The notes under the pieces were generated by a model, which saw only the letters and a list, made by a program, of their open reading frames with translations, searched no databases and was not told where the DNA came from. The position numbers and the translations under genes are program-made. Shown piece after piece: positions 1 to 5,340 of a DNA stretch of 5,340 bases. Location: NCBI GenBank assembly GCA_011391455.1, contig JAABQN010000148.1:1-5340 (forward strand). The letters run 5' to 3'. Position 1 is the first letter of the stretch; every line of letters begins with the position of its first letter. The DNA comes from Nitrospiraceae bacterium (GTDB taxonomy: Bacteria; Nitrospirota; Nitrospiria; Nitrospirales; Nitrospiraceae).

Positions 1-507
1 GGGATGCGGATCGATGTAGGGGGGATCGGCAAGGGCTTCGCGGCGGATCAAGCGGTGATGGCGATGAAGAAAGCCGGAGCGTTGGCTGGAGTGGTGGCCC
101 TCTCCGGGGATATTAAAACATTCGGACAGTTGCCGGGAGGGAAGAAGTTTCCCGTCGGCATTCAGCATCCGCGCAAAGAGGGAGAGGTGCTTGCCTTCAT
201 CGACTTGGAAGATGAATCGATCTCAACGGCCGGCGACTACGAACGATTTTTCGAGCGTGACGGTGTCCGGTATCATCATATTCTTGACCCGAAGACGCTT
301 CAGCCGGCTCGCAGTTGCCAGAGCGTCACGGTGGTTGCCCGTGAAGGCATCTGGGCAGATGGGTTGGACACAGGGATATTTGTGATGGGCGTTGAATTGG
401 GAATGCAACTTGTCGAAGCCTTACCGGATGTGGAGGCAATCATCGTAGACCATGAGGGCTTAGTCCATGTGTCCTCGGGGTTGCGGGATCGGATCCGCAA
501 ACCGTGA
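1..507 (+). CDS. apbE: FAD:protein FMN transferase (ApbE family), 3' part
   Basis: ApbE enzymes transfer FMN from FAD onto a Thr or Ser of extracytoplasmic flavoproteins, using Mg2+. The frame is already open at base 1, so the gene starts outside the window; the ATG at 4 is probably internal. About 168 residues remain of a family usually 300-350 long, so the N-terminal half, including any signal peptide or lipobox, is missing. Counting from the Met at base 4, visible family motifs are DVGGIGKGFAAD (4-15), the SGDI turn (34-37), ISTAGDYERFF (73-83), RYHHILDP (89-96) and ADGLDTG (118-124). In the last, Asp119 and Thr123 correspond to the family's metal-binding Asp/Thr pair. The stop is TGA at 505-507. 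It is convergent with tonB, with 9 nt between the stops, so it is not in the iron operon. Its target flavoprotein is not visible here. The family call is secure; the physiological partner is unknown. Confidence 0.93.
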   Translation, partial: GMRIDVGGIGKGFAADQAVMAMKKAGALAGVVALSGDIKTFGQLPGGKKFPVGIQHPRKEGEVLAFIDLEDESISTAGDYERFFERDGVRYHHILDPKTLQPARSCQSVTVVAREGIWADGLDTGIFVMGVELGMQLVEALPDVEAIIVDHEGLVHVSSGLRDRIRKP

Positions 508-513
508 AGCAGA

Positions 514-538
514 GAGCTATCGATCCAATCGATAACTC
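514..538. terminator. Inverted repeat between convergent apbE and tonB (possible shared hairpin)
   Basis: TATCGAT (518-524) and ATCGATA (528-534) are perfect reverse complements around a 3-nt loop. After one C/A mismatch, GAG (514-516) pairs with CTC (536-538). The repeat lies between the two convergent stops and runs into the last codons of tonB (Tyr-Arg-Leu-Asp-Arg-stop). Its position fits a bidirectional transcription end, but neither strand shows a T-run after the stem and the stem is AT-rich, so an intrinsic terminator is only a weak inference. It could instead be a by-product of coding the tonB C-terminus. Confidence 0.3.
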
Positions 539-1383
539 ATGGGAATCTTGATCGTCATGCGCGGCTGTCCTAGCGGGTGCGGCAAATGGAACGGAGCGGC
601 TTGTCGCATGGTTTCAACAGCGGCCTTGTCGAGTGTGAGATATCCTGAACTCTGAAAGATTTCCACCTCGCCGATATTCCCGTCCTCGTTTATCACGGCT
701 TTTACCACGACTTTTCCTTCGGCCCGATCTATCCGAGCTGAGGCGGGGTAGCGTTTCAATTCTTCCACTCGACGTAAAATCTCTTCAGAGAGCCACCCGT
801 AGTCGCGCTTCGTCGGCGCGCTCGATGGTGCCGGGGAGATGGTTGCCATCTGGGCCGGGGCCTGAACAGATTGTGTGGTCTGGGTATCAGGTTCCGCCGA
901 GACTGCCATTGGTGCTTCCGTCGGTTTCACAATGGATGTGGACTCGGCGGCCATCGGTACCGCAACCTCATGTCTGATTGGCTCAGCTTGTTGTGTTGGA
1001 GGTTGGGTGGGAGATTCAGTCACCACCGAGGCGCCGACTCGTTCAGCAAACGATGGAGCTGTCTGTTGCACAAGCGGCTGGGGTGACGAGAATGTCTGTG
1101 CTGGCATAATCTGCTGCGTGGGGGGAGGGGGAACCGAGGTCGTCGATGGGACTGATTGGGCCGGAGTCTGGCTCCGGGCCGATACCGTCGATGGAACATG
1201 CTGCGTTGGCGACACCATGGCAACATTCCACTTGAACGCTTCGTTCTGAGGATCGAGTTGGATCTGTTTTACGAACAGGATTGCTGCGAAAGCTATGGTG
1301 CCGTGCAGGAGGACAGAGACGAGCCATCCCTGGACGTGAGCGCCTTTATGGCTGCCGGAGCAATGTGACCCAGCAGCGATCAT
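517..1383 (-). CDS. tonB: TonB-family energy transducer
   Basis: TonB spans the periplasm and passes energy from ExbB-ExbD to outer-membrane receptors importing ferric chelates and other scarce nutrients. The 288-residue product has the three expected parts. A single N-terminal membrane anchor (about 19-38) carries Ser23 and His27 at the four-residue spacing of the Ser/His pair that E. coli TonB uses with ExbB. A low-complexity Pro/Gln/Thr/Ser/Ala linker covers about 58-192. A C-terminal TonB domain (about 200-288) includes RYPASAR (216-222), GKVVVKAVINEDG and a late AAPFHLP segment. The ATG at 1383 overlaps the exbD stop (ATGA) and has a good ribosome binding site (GGAGGT, minus strand of 1393-1398) 9 nt upstream, which supports this start and translational coupling. 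The stop is TAG. The linker lacks the Glu-Pro and Lys-Pro repeats of the E. coli protein. Which receptors it serves cannot be told from the window. Confidence 0.92.
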   Translation of the reverse strand: MIAAGSHCSGSHKGAHVQGWLVSVLLHGTIAFAAILFVKQIQLDPQNEAFKWNVAMVSPTQHVPSTVSARSQTPAQSVPSTTSVPPPPTQQIMPAQTFSSPQPLVQQTAPSFAERVGASVVTESPTQPPTQQAEPIRHEVAVPMAAESTSIVKPTEAPMAVSAEPDTQTTQSVQAPAQMATISPAPSSAPTKRDYGWLSEEILRRVEELKRYPASARIDRAEGKVVVKAVINEDGNIGEVEIFQSSGYLTLDKAAVETMRQAAPFHLPHPLGQPRMTIKIPMSYRLDR

Positions 1384-1754
1384 AGCCGAATGACCTCCAG
1401 GCTGACCTGTTGAAATCCCAACCCACGTACTTCATCGACTACGGACACGAATCGTTCGAGGAGGGTGACTTTGTCCGCCCGTACGACGACAGACGACTCT
1501 CGAGGCTCTGCAGCCAGTACTCCCTGGAGCCCTCCTTCGGGAACAGCGTGATCGTTGAGAAAGAGTGCGCCGTCAGCAGTCAGGGTGATGACGATGGGAG
1601 CCTCTTTACGATTGCCGACTTCCTTCGCTTTTGCCAAATTGACCGGAATCTGTCCGCTGCTGATAAAGGTAGCGGTAGTCAGCACGATGACCAACAGGAC
1701 CAGCATAACATCCACGAGGGGGATGACGTTAATTTGATCAATGTCCCGTTGCAT
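1380..1754 (-). CDS. exbD: ExbD/TolR-family proton-channel subunit
   Basis: ExbD forms, with ExbB, the inner-membrane motor that converts proton flow into TonB movement. The product is 124 residues: a short cytoplasmic N-terminus, one membrane helix (about 12-32) and a small periplasmic domain, which is the usual ExbD plan. The helix begins with INVIPLVDVMLVLLVI (8-23), the family hallmark. Asp15 in it is the counterpart of the essential proton-carrying Asp of E. coli ExbD. The ATG at 1754 lies inside the 3' end of exbB (17-nt overlap), with AAGGA (minus strand of 1760-1764) 5 nt upstream. The TGA stop overlaps the tonB start. TolR is the alternative family member, but the adjacent tonB gene and the lack of tolA, tolB or pal point to ExbD. 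Confidence 0.94.
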   Translation of the reverse strand: MQRDIDQINVIPLVDVMLVLLVIVLTTATFISSGQIPVNLAKAKEVGNRKEAPIVITLTADGALFLNDHAVPEGGLQGVLAAEPRESSVVVRADKVTLLERFVSVVDEVRGLGFQQVSLEVIRL

Positions 1755-2169
1755 GCTGTTCCTTGTGTCGGGCGAGGAGTTCGGCCACTTTCCGCCGGAG
1801 TACGTTGTTCATGACGACGCAGGGAATTGCGACCATCAGTCCGACCGCCGTGGCTTTCAGCGCAAGGCTGAGCCCGATCATGATGGCATTGACCGCCATA
1901 GTACCGGAGGTGCCCATCGTATGGAAAGTGAGCATAATACCGAACACAGTGCCCAGTAAACCGATATAGGGGGCATTCGCAGCCACCGTGCCGATGATGA
2001 CCAGGTGTTTGGTCAGAGCCATTTCTAATCCCAGGCTGTTGGGGTACTGAGCAAGGTCGATACGCTGGTAAAAGAGCCACCGTTCCACCGCGATGGCCAC
2101 TGTCCAGACGCTGAGCGCTAATAGGAGTCCGATGACTCCATAATCGACGAGATCTTGCAGCGCGTTCAT
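1738..2169 (-). CDS. exbB: ExbB, short MotA/TolQ/ExbB-family proton channel
   Basis: ExbB is the multi-helix scaffold of the ExbB-ExbD-TonB motor in the inner membrane. At 143 residues it matches the short ExbB class (as in Helicobacter and Campylobacter) rather than the roughly 240-residue enterobacterial form; the difference lies mainly outside the conserved core. Helix 1 covers about 10-32 and ends in ERW (29-31). The GLLGTVFGIM motif (70-79) lies in helix 2, and ALKATAVGLMVAIP (103-116) followed by Asn121-Asn122 marks helix 3; both are family signatures. The ATG at 2169 has TGAGG (minus strand of 2178-2182) 8 nt upstream. It is the first gene of the exbB-exbD-tonB set and follows the 129-nt gap, so any separate promoter for this set should lie there. 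TolQ is unlikely given the short length and the tonB partner. Confidence 0.94.
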   Translation of the reverse strand: MNALQDLVDYGVIGLLLALSVWTVAIAVERWLFYQRIDLAQYPNSLGLEMALTKHLVIIGTVAANAPYIGLLGTVFGIMLTFHTMGTSGTMAVNAIMIGLSLALKATAVGLMVAIPCVVMNNVLRRKVAELLARHKEQHATGH

Positions 2170-2182
2170 GAGCGGGGCCTCA

Positions 2183-2199
2183 GTTTCTTAGTAAGACAC
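2183..2199. promoter_or_regulatory. 17-bp dyad upstream of exbB (candidate operator)
   Basis: The plus-strand sequence GTTTCTTAGTAAGACAC is an imperfect palindrome about a central G (2191). TCTTA/TAAGA pair perfectly and GT/AC pair after one mismatch, giving 7 of 8 positions per arm. It ends one base before the exbB ribosome binding site, so a bound protein could block transcription start or early elongation. It does not match the TGATAAT-N-ATTATCA form of the Fur site. The function is inferred from symmetry and position only. Confidence 0.25.
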
Positions 2200-2230
2200 A
2201 GACCGGCAGGCTAGGGGCCGGCGTGAGCAT

Positions 2231-2266
2231 CTATCAATGCCAGATCGTGAAAAAGCCTGTCAATGC
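2231..2266. repeat. Pair of 10-bp direct repeats
   Basis: CTATCAATGC (2231-2240) and CTGTCAATGC (2257-2266) match at 9 of 10 positions and start 26 bp apart, about 2.5 helical turns. On the exbB coding strand they read GCATTGATAG and GCATTGACAG; the upstream copy contains the TTGACA hexamer. Two copies upstream of an operon could be regulator half-sites or tandem -35-like elements, or a chance duplication in a short AT-rich patch. Confidence 0.35.
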
Positions 2267-2272
2267 TTTCGT

Positions 2273-2296
2273 GTGGTCGGTCGGACCGGCTGCCAC
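2273..2296 (-). terminator. Weak hairpin downstream of fbpC
   Basis: Starting 2 nt after the fbpC TAA stop, the minus strand can fold with GTGG/CCAC as an outer stem and CGGT/ACCG as an inner stem around CCG. The stems are separated by 4 unpaired bases on one side and 1 on the other. A T5 run occurs only about 18 nt further on, so this is not a standard intrinsic terminator. It may attenuate or stabilise the 3' end of the fbp message, or mean nothing. Confidence 0.2.
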
Positions 2297-2298
2297 CC

Positions 2299-3423
2299 TT
2301 ATCCTGAGGACTTCTCTTGCCGAAAGAGCACCGTATGGGTCGCCAGGACACGAAGTTCCACCGTCGTGCCTGCCTGATAGACGCTCGTAGAGCCTTGACT
2401 GCTATGGACAATTTGGCCGGAGGGGAGACTGACGGTGTACAGATTTTCCGAACCGTGGAATTGGCGCGAGAGGACACGCGAGCGGGCGTCTTTCGTGGGA
2501 ACAAGATGAATGTCGTCCGGTCGAATCATAACAACCACGTTGGTGCCGTCCGTGCACTCGATTGTGTCGGGGAATTCCCCCAGTTCGGTGTGGACCATGC
2601 CTTGGGACACAGTTCCAGGAATGAAGTCCGCTTGACCGACAAAGTCGGCGACGAAGGGTGTGGCCGGCATGTGGTACATCATTTCCGGTGTATCGAATTG
2701 TTCCAGTCGGCCTTGGTTGAGCACGGCGATTCGATCGGCCATGGCAAAGGCCTCGTCATGGTCGTGCGTGACGAGCACGGTTGTTGTCTTCGTCCGGCGT
2801 AACAGGTCGTGCAACTCCTGGCGCATTCGTCCAGCCATGTCAGGGTCCAAATTGCTGAACGGCTCGTCGAGCAGCAGCACGACGGGACTCTGGACGAGGG
2901 CGCGGGCCAACGCAACCCGCTGTTGCTGGCCGCCCGATAATTCGTGAGGATATCGCCGCTCGAATCCTTCCAGTCCTGTGAGGCTCAGCATCTCCTGTAC
3001 CCGCGAGGCGCGTTCGCTTCGAGAGAGGTGATGGAGTCCGAACGCGATATTGTCCTGCACGCGCAGGTGGGGAAACAAGGCATATTCTTGAAAGACCATC
3101 CCGACGTGTCGATTCTCTGTAGGGGTCATCACGTCGGGCGACGATACGAGTTGGCCCGACAAGAACAGCTGGCCGGAGCGAACCGGTTCAAATCCGGCGA
3201 TCGCCCGCAGAATCGTTGTTTTCCCACACCCTGAAGGGCCAAGTAGACAGAGAATTTCTCCTTCTCGCGCCGCAAACGAAATTTCCTGGACCGCGGGGCG
3301 TCCGGTTTCATAGGCGCAGGTGACATGGCGCAGCTCTAGGACCGACGAGGCCGGTGTAAAGAGGTTGCTCTGGAATGTGCCTTCCCCGGATGGGCGTGGT
3401 GCGGTGGAATGGTCTGAGATCAC
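2299..3423 (-). CDS. fbpC: Fe(III) ABC transporter ATP-binding protein (FbpC-like)
   Basis: This ATPase sits on the cytoplasmic face of the permease and powers ferric iron import. All ABC motifs are present in the 374-residue product: Walker A GPSGCGKT (62-69), Q-loop Gln112 in VFQEYALFPH, signature LSGGQQQR (162-169), Walker B VVLLLDE (181-187, with the catalytic Glu187), D-loop SNLD (190-193) and H-loop His220. From about 265 to the end there is a TOBE-like regulatory region with VMIRPDDIHL (298-307), as in FbpC, PotA and MalK-type ATPases. The start is GTG at 3423, and no other ATG, GTG or TTG follows in frame before the conserved domain, so about 26 poorly conserved residues precede it. 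It lies 18 nt after fbpB. Sulfate, thiamine and 2-aminoethylphosphonate importers have related ATPases; the FutA/FbpA-like binding protein and the adjacent tonB system favour iron. Confidence 0.9.
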   Translation of the reverse strand: MISDHSTAPRPSGEGTFQSNLFTPASSVLELRHVTCAYETGRPAVQEISFAAREGEILCLLGPSGCGKTTILRAIAGFEPVRSGQLFLSGQLVSSPDVMTPTENRHVGMVFQEYALFPHLRVQDNIAFGLHHLSRSERASRVQEMLSLTGLEGFERRYPHELSGGQQQRVALARALVQSPVVLLLDEPFSNLDPDMAGRMRQELHDLLRRTKTTTVLVTHDHDEAFAMADRIAVLNQGRLEQFDTPEMMYHMPATPFVADFVGQADFIPGTVSQGMVHTELGEFPDTIECTDGTNVVVMIRPDDIHLVPTKDARSRVLSRQFHGSENLYTVSLPSGQIVHSSQGSTSVYQAGTTVELRVLATHTVLFRQEKSSG

Positions 3424-3441
3424 AGAGTCATGGTCCTTCCT
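3421..3441 (-). promoter_or_regulatory. fbpC ribosome binding site and start region
   Basis: A strong AGGAAGG (minus strand of 3435-3441) directly follows the fbpB TAG. It lies 11 nt from the fbpC GTG (3423-3421), a rather long spacing, and only 3 nt from an out-of-frame ATG (3431-3429). That ATG opens a three-codon reading frame ending in TGA at 3422-3420, which overlaps the GTG as GTGA. The GTG is the only start compatible with the full conserved ATPase domain; the ATG is probably incidental, but it could act as a tiny coupled leader. Confidence 0.5.
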
Positions 3442-5025
3442 CTAGGCTGCACGCCAATCTTTCGAGACTAACAAAGCCAGCGCCGGGAGACTCAGTAAGA
3501 CAATGAGGAGCGCGGAGGGGGCGGCGAGCTGAAAATATTCCTCGCTCGCTTCCATCCAGACGCGAATGGCCAGGGTGTCGAATCCCACAGGTCGCAATAA
3601 GAGCGTTGCAGGCAACTCCTTCATTGTCTGTAGGAATATCAAGACCCAGGCCACGACAAATCCGTTGCGAACGAGTGGCAGCGTTACCCGTCGCCAGGTG
3701 TCACGCATTCCAAGGCCCAGCGTGCGCGCGACCTCTTCAAGATTCGGCGACATGTGTTGCAACGCCGGTTCCAGGGATTGAAGCCCGGCCGGGAGAAAAT
3801 GGATCACGTAGGCTACGATGAGGATCAGCACTGAACCATAGGCCACTGGGGCCAGTTTAGTGAAGAGCACGAGGACGGCCAGTGCCGCCACCGGTCCCGG
3901 AAGCACATAGCCGGCATAGGCAGCTTGCAGGCAACCCAGGTTCAGTATGGTCGGGCGGCGGCTGGCAAGGTAGGCCAACGGCAAGCCGATCAATACGCCA
4001 CCTGTGGCGGCGCTGGCTGCCAGGATGCTGCTGTTCCAGATAAACCCGAAGAACCGGCTGTCGATCGTGGCCTGCGCCTCGGGTGACAGGCTCCATTGAA
4101 TCAAGAGCACAGCCGGGAGTGCAAAGGCGGCACCGACGATGAGCCCGAGGTATCCGGTGACGGCAACGGTGCCGAGCCAGCCATATTGGCGTCGTTGAGG
4201 AGCCCGGTAGCGGCCGGTGGTTTGATAGAACCGGCTTCGTTGTCGGAACCACCGTTCAGTAATGAGAAAAATCAGTGCGAGCACGACCAGGAGGAGGCTC
4301 AAGATGCTTGCCGCGGTATTGTCGGATCGTCCGGTCATTTGTTGAAACACGGCGTAGGTGAGTGTCTGATAGCGAAGCAGTGACACTGCGCCGAAGTCCG
4401 ACACGACGTACAGGATGACGAGCGCAACCCCGGCGGCAATTGAGGGGCGCATCAGCGGCAGCGTCACGCGCCAGAGGGTTGAGAGACGGGAGACACCGCT
4501 GGCCCGCGCCACCTCCTCGAACGACACATTCATGCTGAGGAGGGCGCTGCGGCTCAGGAGATAGACGAAGGGAAACGTATCCAATGCCATGACGATTGTT
4601 GCGCCCAAAAAGCTATGGGGCGAAAAGATCCTTGCCTGGGGTCCGGCCATAAGTTGCCAGAGATGCTCGACAGGGCCGCCAAATCCCAATAGGTAGGAGT
4701 AGACATAAGCCAGCACATAGGTCGGCATCGCCAATGGAAGAACCAAGGCCCCCTCCCACAGTCGGCGACCGGGAAACTCCACACGCGTAACCAGCCAGGC
4801 AGTCGAGACGCCCAGAACCAGCGTGATGACCGATACGCTGCCGGCCAGCGAGACGGTATTGAACAGCAGCTCGGGAATGCGAGTCGTCCACAACCGGCTC
4901 CAGATGACTGGGTCGGCCGAGAGGGCTTGTGCGGTGACATAGCCGAGCGGCAGCAGAATTATTCCGGCAGTCGCCAAAGCAAAGAGCTGCAGCGGCGAAA
5001 CAAGCTGGTGGCGAATTGTGCTCAC
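3442..5025 (-). CDS. fbpB: Fe(III) ABC transporter permease (FbpB-like, two fused permease domains)
   Basis: This inner-membrane protein forms the import channel for iron handed over by FbpA. At 527 residues it is a tandem duplication of the binding-protein-dependent permease domain, as usual for FbpB/SfuB. Each half carries one ATPase-coupling EAA loop: EEVARASGVSRLSTLWRVTL (170-189) and EEVARTLGLGMRDTWRRVTL (430-449), each followed by PL. Hydrophobic segments spread over about 12-30, 52-80, 91-113, 138-160, 195-215, 238-256, 286-310, 330-355, 368-390, 396-415, 454-475 and 500-521 suggest about twelve helices, joined by a charged linker near 257-282. The start is GTG at 5025 with GAAGGGA (minus strand of 5031-5037) 5 nt upstream; no earlier start is available because the fbpA stop lies five codons upstream in the same frame. 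The stop is TAG. Thiamine-type permeases share the fold; iron is inferred from the neighbours. Confidence 0.9.
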   Translation of the reverse strand: MSTIRHQLVSPLQLFALATAGIILLPLGYVTAQALSADPVIWSRLWTTRIPELLFNTVSLAGSVSVITLVLGVSTAWLVTRVEFPGRRLWEGALVLPLAMPTYVLAYVYSYLLGFGGPVEHLWQLMAGPQARIFSPHSFLGATIVMALDTFPFVYLLSRSALLSMNVSFEEVARASGVSRLSTLWRVTLPLMRPSIAAGVALVILYVVSDFGAVSLLRYQTLTYAVFQQMTGRSDNTAASILSLLLVVLALIFLITERWFRQRSRFYQTTGRYRAPQRRQYGWLGTVAVTGYLGLIVGAAFALPAVLLIQWSLSPEAQATIDSRFFGFIWNSSILAASAATGGVLIGLPLAYLASRRPTILNLGCLQAAYAGYVLPGPVAALAVLVLFTKLAPVAYGSVLILIVAYVIHFLPAGLQSLEPALQHMSPNLEEVARTLGLGMRDTWRRVTLPLVRNGFVVAWVLIFLQTMKELPATLLLRPVGFDTLAIRVWMEASEEYFQLAAPSALLIVLLSLPALALLVSKDWRAA

Positions 5026-5040
5026 GAGGGTCCCTTCGAG

Positions 5041-5340
5041 TTACCGGAGACCCACTTGTTCGATCAGGGTGAGCGTCGGCTCGCGCAGTTCGGCGAGTTT
5101 GGAGAGGGGGACCAGCGCCGCGCGAAAACTCTTTCGGTCTACCAGCGCCGGGTCTGCCTTCACGTCCTGGTGGAGAGGATACTCCTTGTCGAGATCTGCA
5201 AATAGCTTCTGCCCCGCTTGAGCCACTAAGAATTCTACAAGCAGCTTGGCGCTGTCGAGGCGCTTGGTCGTCTTGATGATACCGACGCCGGCAACGTTCA
5301 TGATCGCTCCCATGCCGCCCTCTTGCTGATCAGGCATCAC
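5041..5340 (-). CDS. fbpA: Fe(III) ABC transporter substrate-binding protein, C-terminal part
   Basis: Only the last 99 residues of this periplasmic binding protein are in the window; the gene continues past base 5340, and the GTG at the edge is an internal codon. The fragment looks like the C-terminus of the FutA/FbpA/IdiA family: NVAGVGIIKTTKR (15-27), AKLLVEFLVAQAGQKLFAD (31-49), EYPLHQDVKAD (53-63) and a closing LPL-like VPLSKLAEL with the C-terminal EQVGLR. Full-length members are about 340 residues, with a signal peptide and iron-binding tyrosines that would lie to the right of the window and so cannot be checked. The stop is TAA at 5043-5041, 15 nt before the fbpB start, so this is the first visible gene of an fbpABC operon. 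Any operon promoter and Fur site would be upstream of fbpA, outside the window. Confidence 0.88.
   Translation of the reverse strand: MMPDQQEGGMGAIMNVAGVGIIKTTKRLDSAKLLVEFLVAQAGQKLFADLDKEYPLHQDVKADPALVDRKSFRAALVPLSKLAELREPTLTLIEQVGLR

Larger units (their letters stand above)
2170..2298. other. Intergenic region between fbpC and exbB
   Basis: This 129-nt stretch is the only sizeable non-coding part of the window and the likely site of any promoter for exbB-exbD-tonB. On the minus strand it holds, in order of transcription: a weak hairpin after fbpC, a perfect TTGACA (2263 to 2258) without a convincing -10 box at 16-19 nt, two near-identical 10-mers, a CCGGC-N9-GCCGG inverted repeat (2203-2221), a 17-bp dyad and the exbB ribosome binding site. 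I see no clear match to the Fur consensus. Whether exbB is read through from fbpC or has its own promoter cannot be settled by reading alone. Confidence 0.6.

Noticed and set aside
1410..1814. A 134-codon open frame on the plus strand, antisense to exbD and the end of exbB
   Set aside because: It lies opposite two strongly conserved genes, its product is highly charged with no recognisable motif, and I saw no convincing ribosome binding site; it is a coding shadow.
1738..2169. TolQ-TolR rather than ExbB-ExbD
   Set aside because: The ExbB is of the short class, a tonB gene follows directly, and no tolA, tolB or pal gene is present.
2203..2221. CCGGC-N9-GCCGG inverted repeat as a terminator or riboswitch stem
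   Set aside because: The stem is only 5 bp with a 9-nt loop, has no adjacent T-run, and shows no known riboswitch core around it.
2236..2263. A sigma70-type promoter using TTGACA (minus strand of 2258-2263)
   Set aside because: The -35 hexamer is perfect, but at spacings of 16-19 nt the best -10 candidate (ATTGAT, 19 nt) matches only 3 of 6 positions and lacks the important leading TA. Not called as a promoter.
2170..2298. A Fur box upstream of exbB
   Set aside because: No stretch gives a good match to GATAATGATAATCATTATC or its 7-1-7 form; the dyad at 2183-2199 is a different sequence.
2317..2802. A 161-codon open frame on the plus strand, antisense to the 3' part of fbpC
   Set aside because: The minus strand here encodes conserved ABC ATPase residues (Walker B, H-loop, TOBE-like region). 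The antisense product resembles no known family and is explained by codon bias.
1..5340. CRISPR array, insertion sequence, tRNA or other RNA gene
   Set aside because: No regularly spaced repeats, transposase motifs, terminal inverted repeats or cloverleaf-like sequences were noticed, and coding sequence fills nearly all of the window.

Overview
This 5.3 kb window is a compact iron-acquisition region of a Gram-negative bacterium. Seven protein genes fill almost all of it. Six lie on the minus strand and read leftward: fbpA (3' end only), fbpB, fbpC, then exbB, exbD, tonB. The seventh, the 3' part of an apbE-type flavin transferase gene, lies on the plus strand at the left edge and converges on tonB. 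The moderately high GC content, the short ExbB, and the style of the TonB anchor and Pro/Gln/Thr-rich linker remind me of Nitrospira-like bacteria (Nitrospirota). That assignment is a family-style impression, not something the window proves.

Layout from left to right. 1-507 (+) is the C-terminal half of ApbE. 508-516 is a 9-nt gap between two convergent stop codons, with a hairpin-capable inverted repeat at 514-538. 517-1383 (-) is tonB, 1380-1754 (-) exbD and 1738-2169 (-) exbB; these three overlap (4 nt and 17 nt) and look like one translationally coupled operon. 2170-2298 is the only real intergenic stretch (129 nt). It holds a 10-bp direct repeat, a 17-bp dyad just upstream of the exbB ribosome binding site, and a weak hairpin after fbpC. 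2299-3423 (-) is fbpC, 3442-5025 (-) fbpB and 5041-5340 (-) the end of fbpA. These are separated by only 18 and 15 nt and all lie in the same reading frame.

How the genes fit together. ExbB-ExbD-TonB would use the proton-motive force of the inner membrane to drive ferric-chelate import through outer-membrane TonB-dependent receptors; no receptor gene is in the window. FbpA would capture Fe(III) in the periplasm, FbpB (two permease domains fused in one chain) forms the channel, and FbpC hydrolyses ATP. ApbE attaches FMN covalently to extracytoplasmic proteins; a link to iron reduction is possible but unproven. No mobile element, CRISPR array, tRNA or rRNA was seen. I found no clearly undescribed system: the window is mostly well-known families, and the findings are modest architectural and regulatory points.
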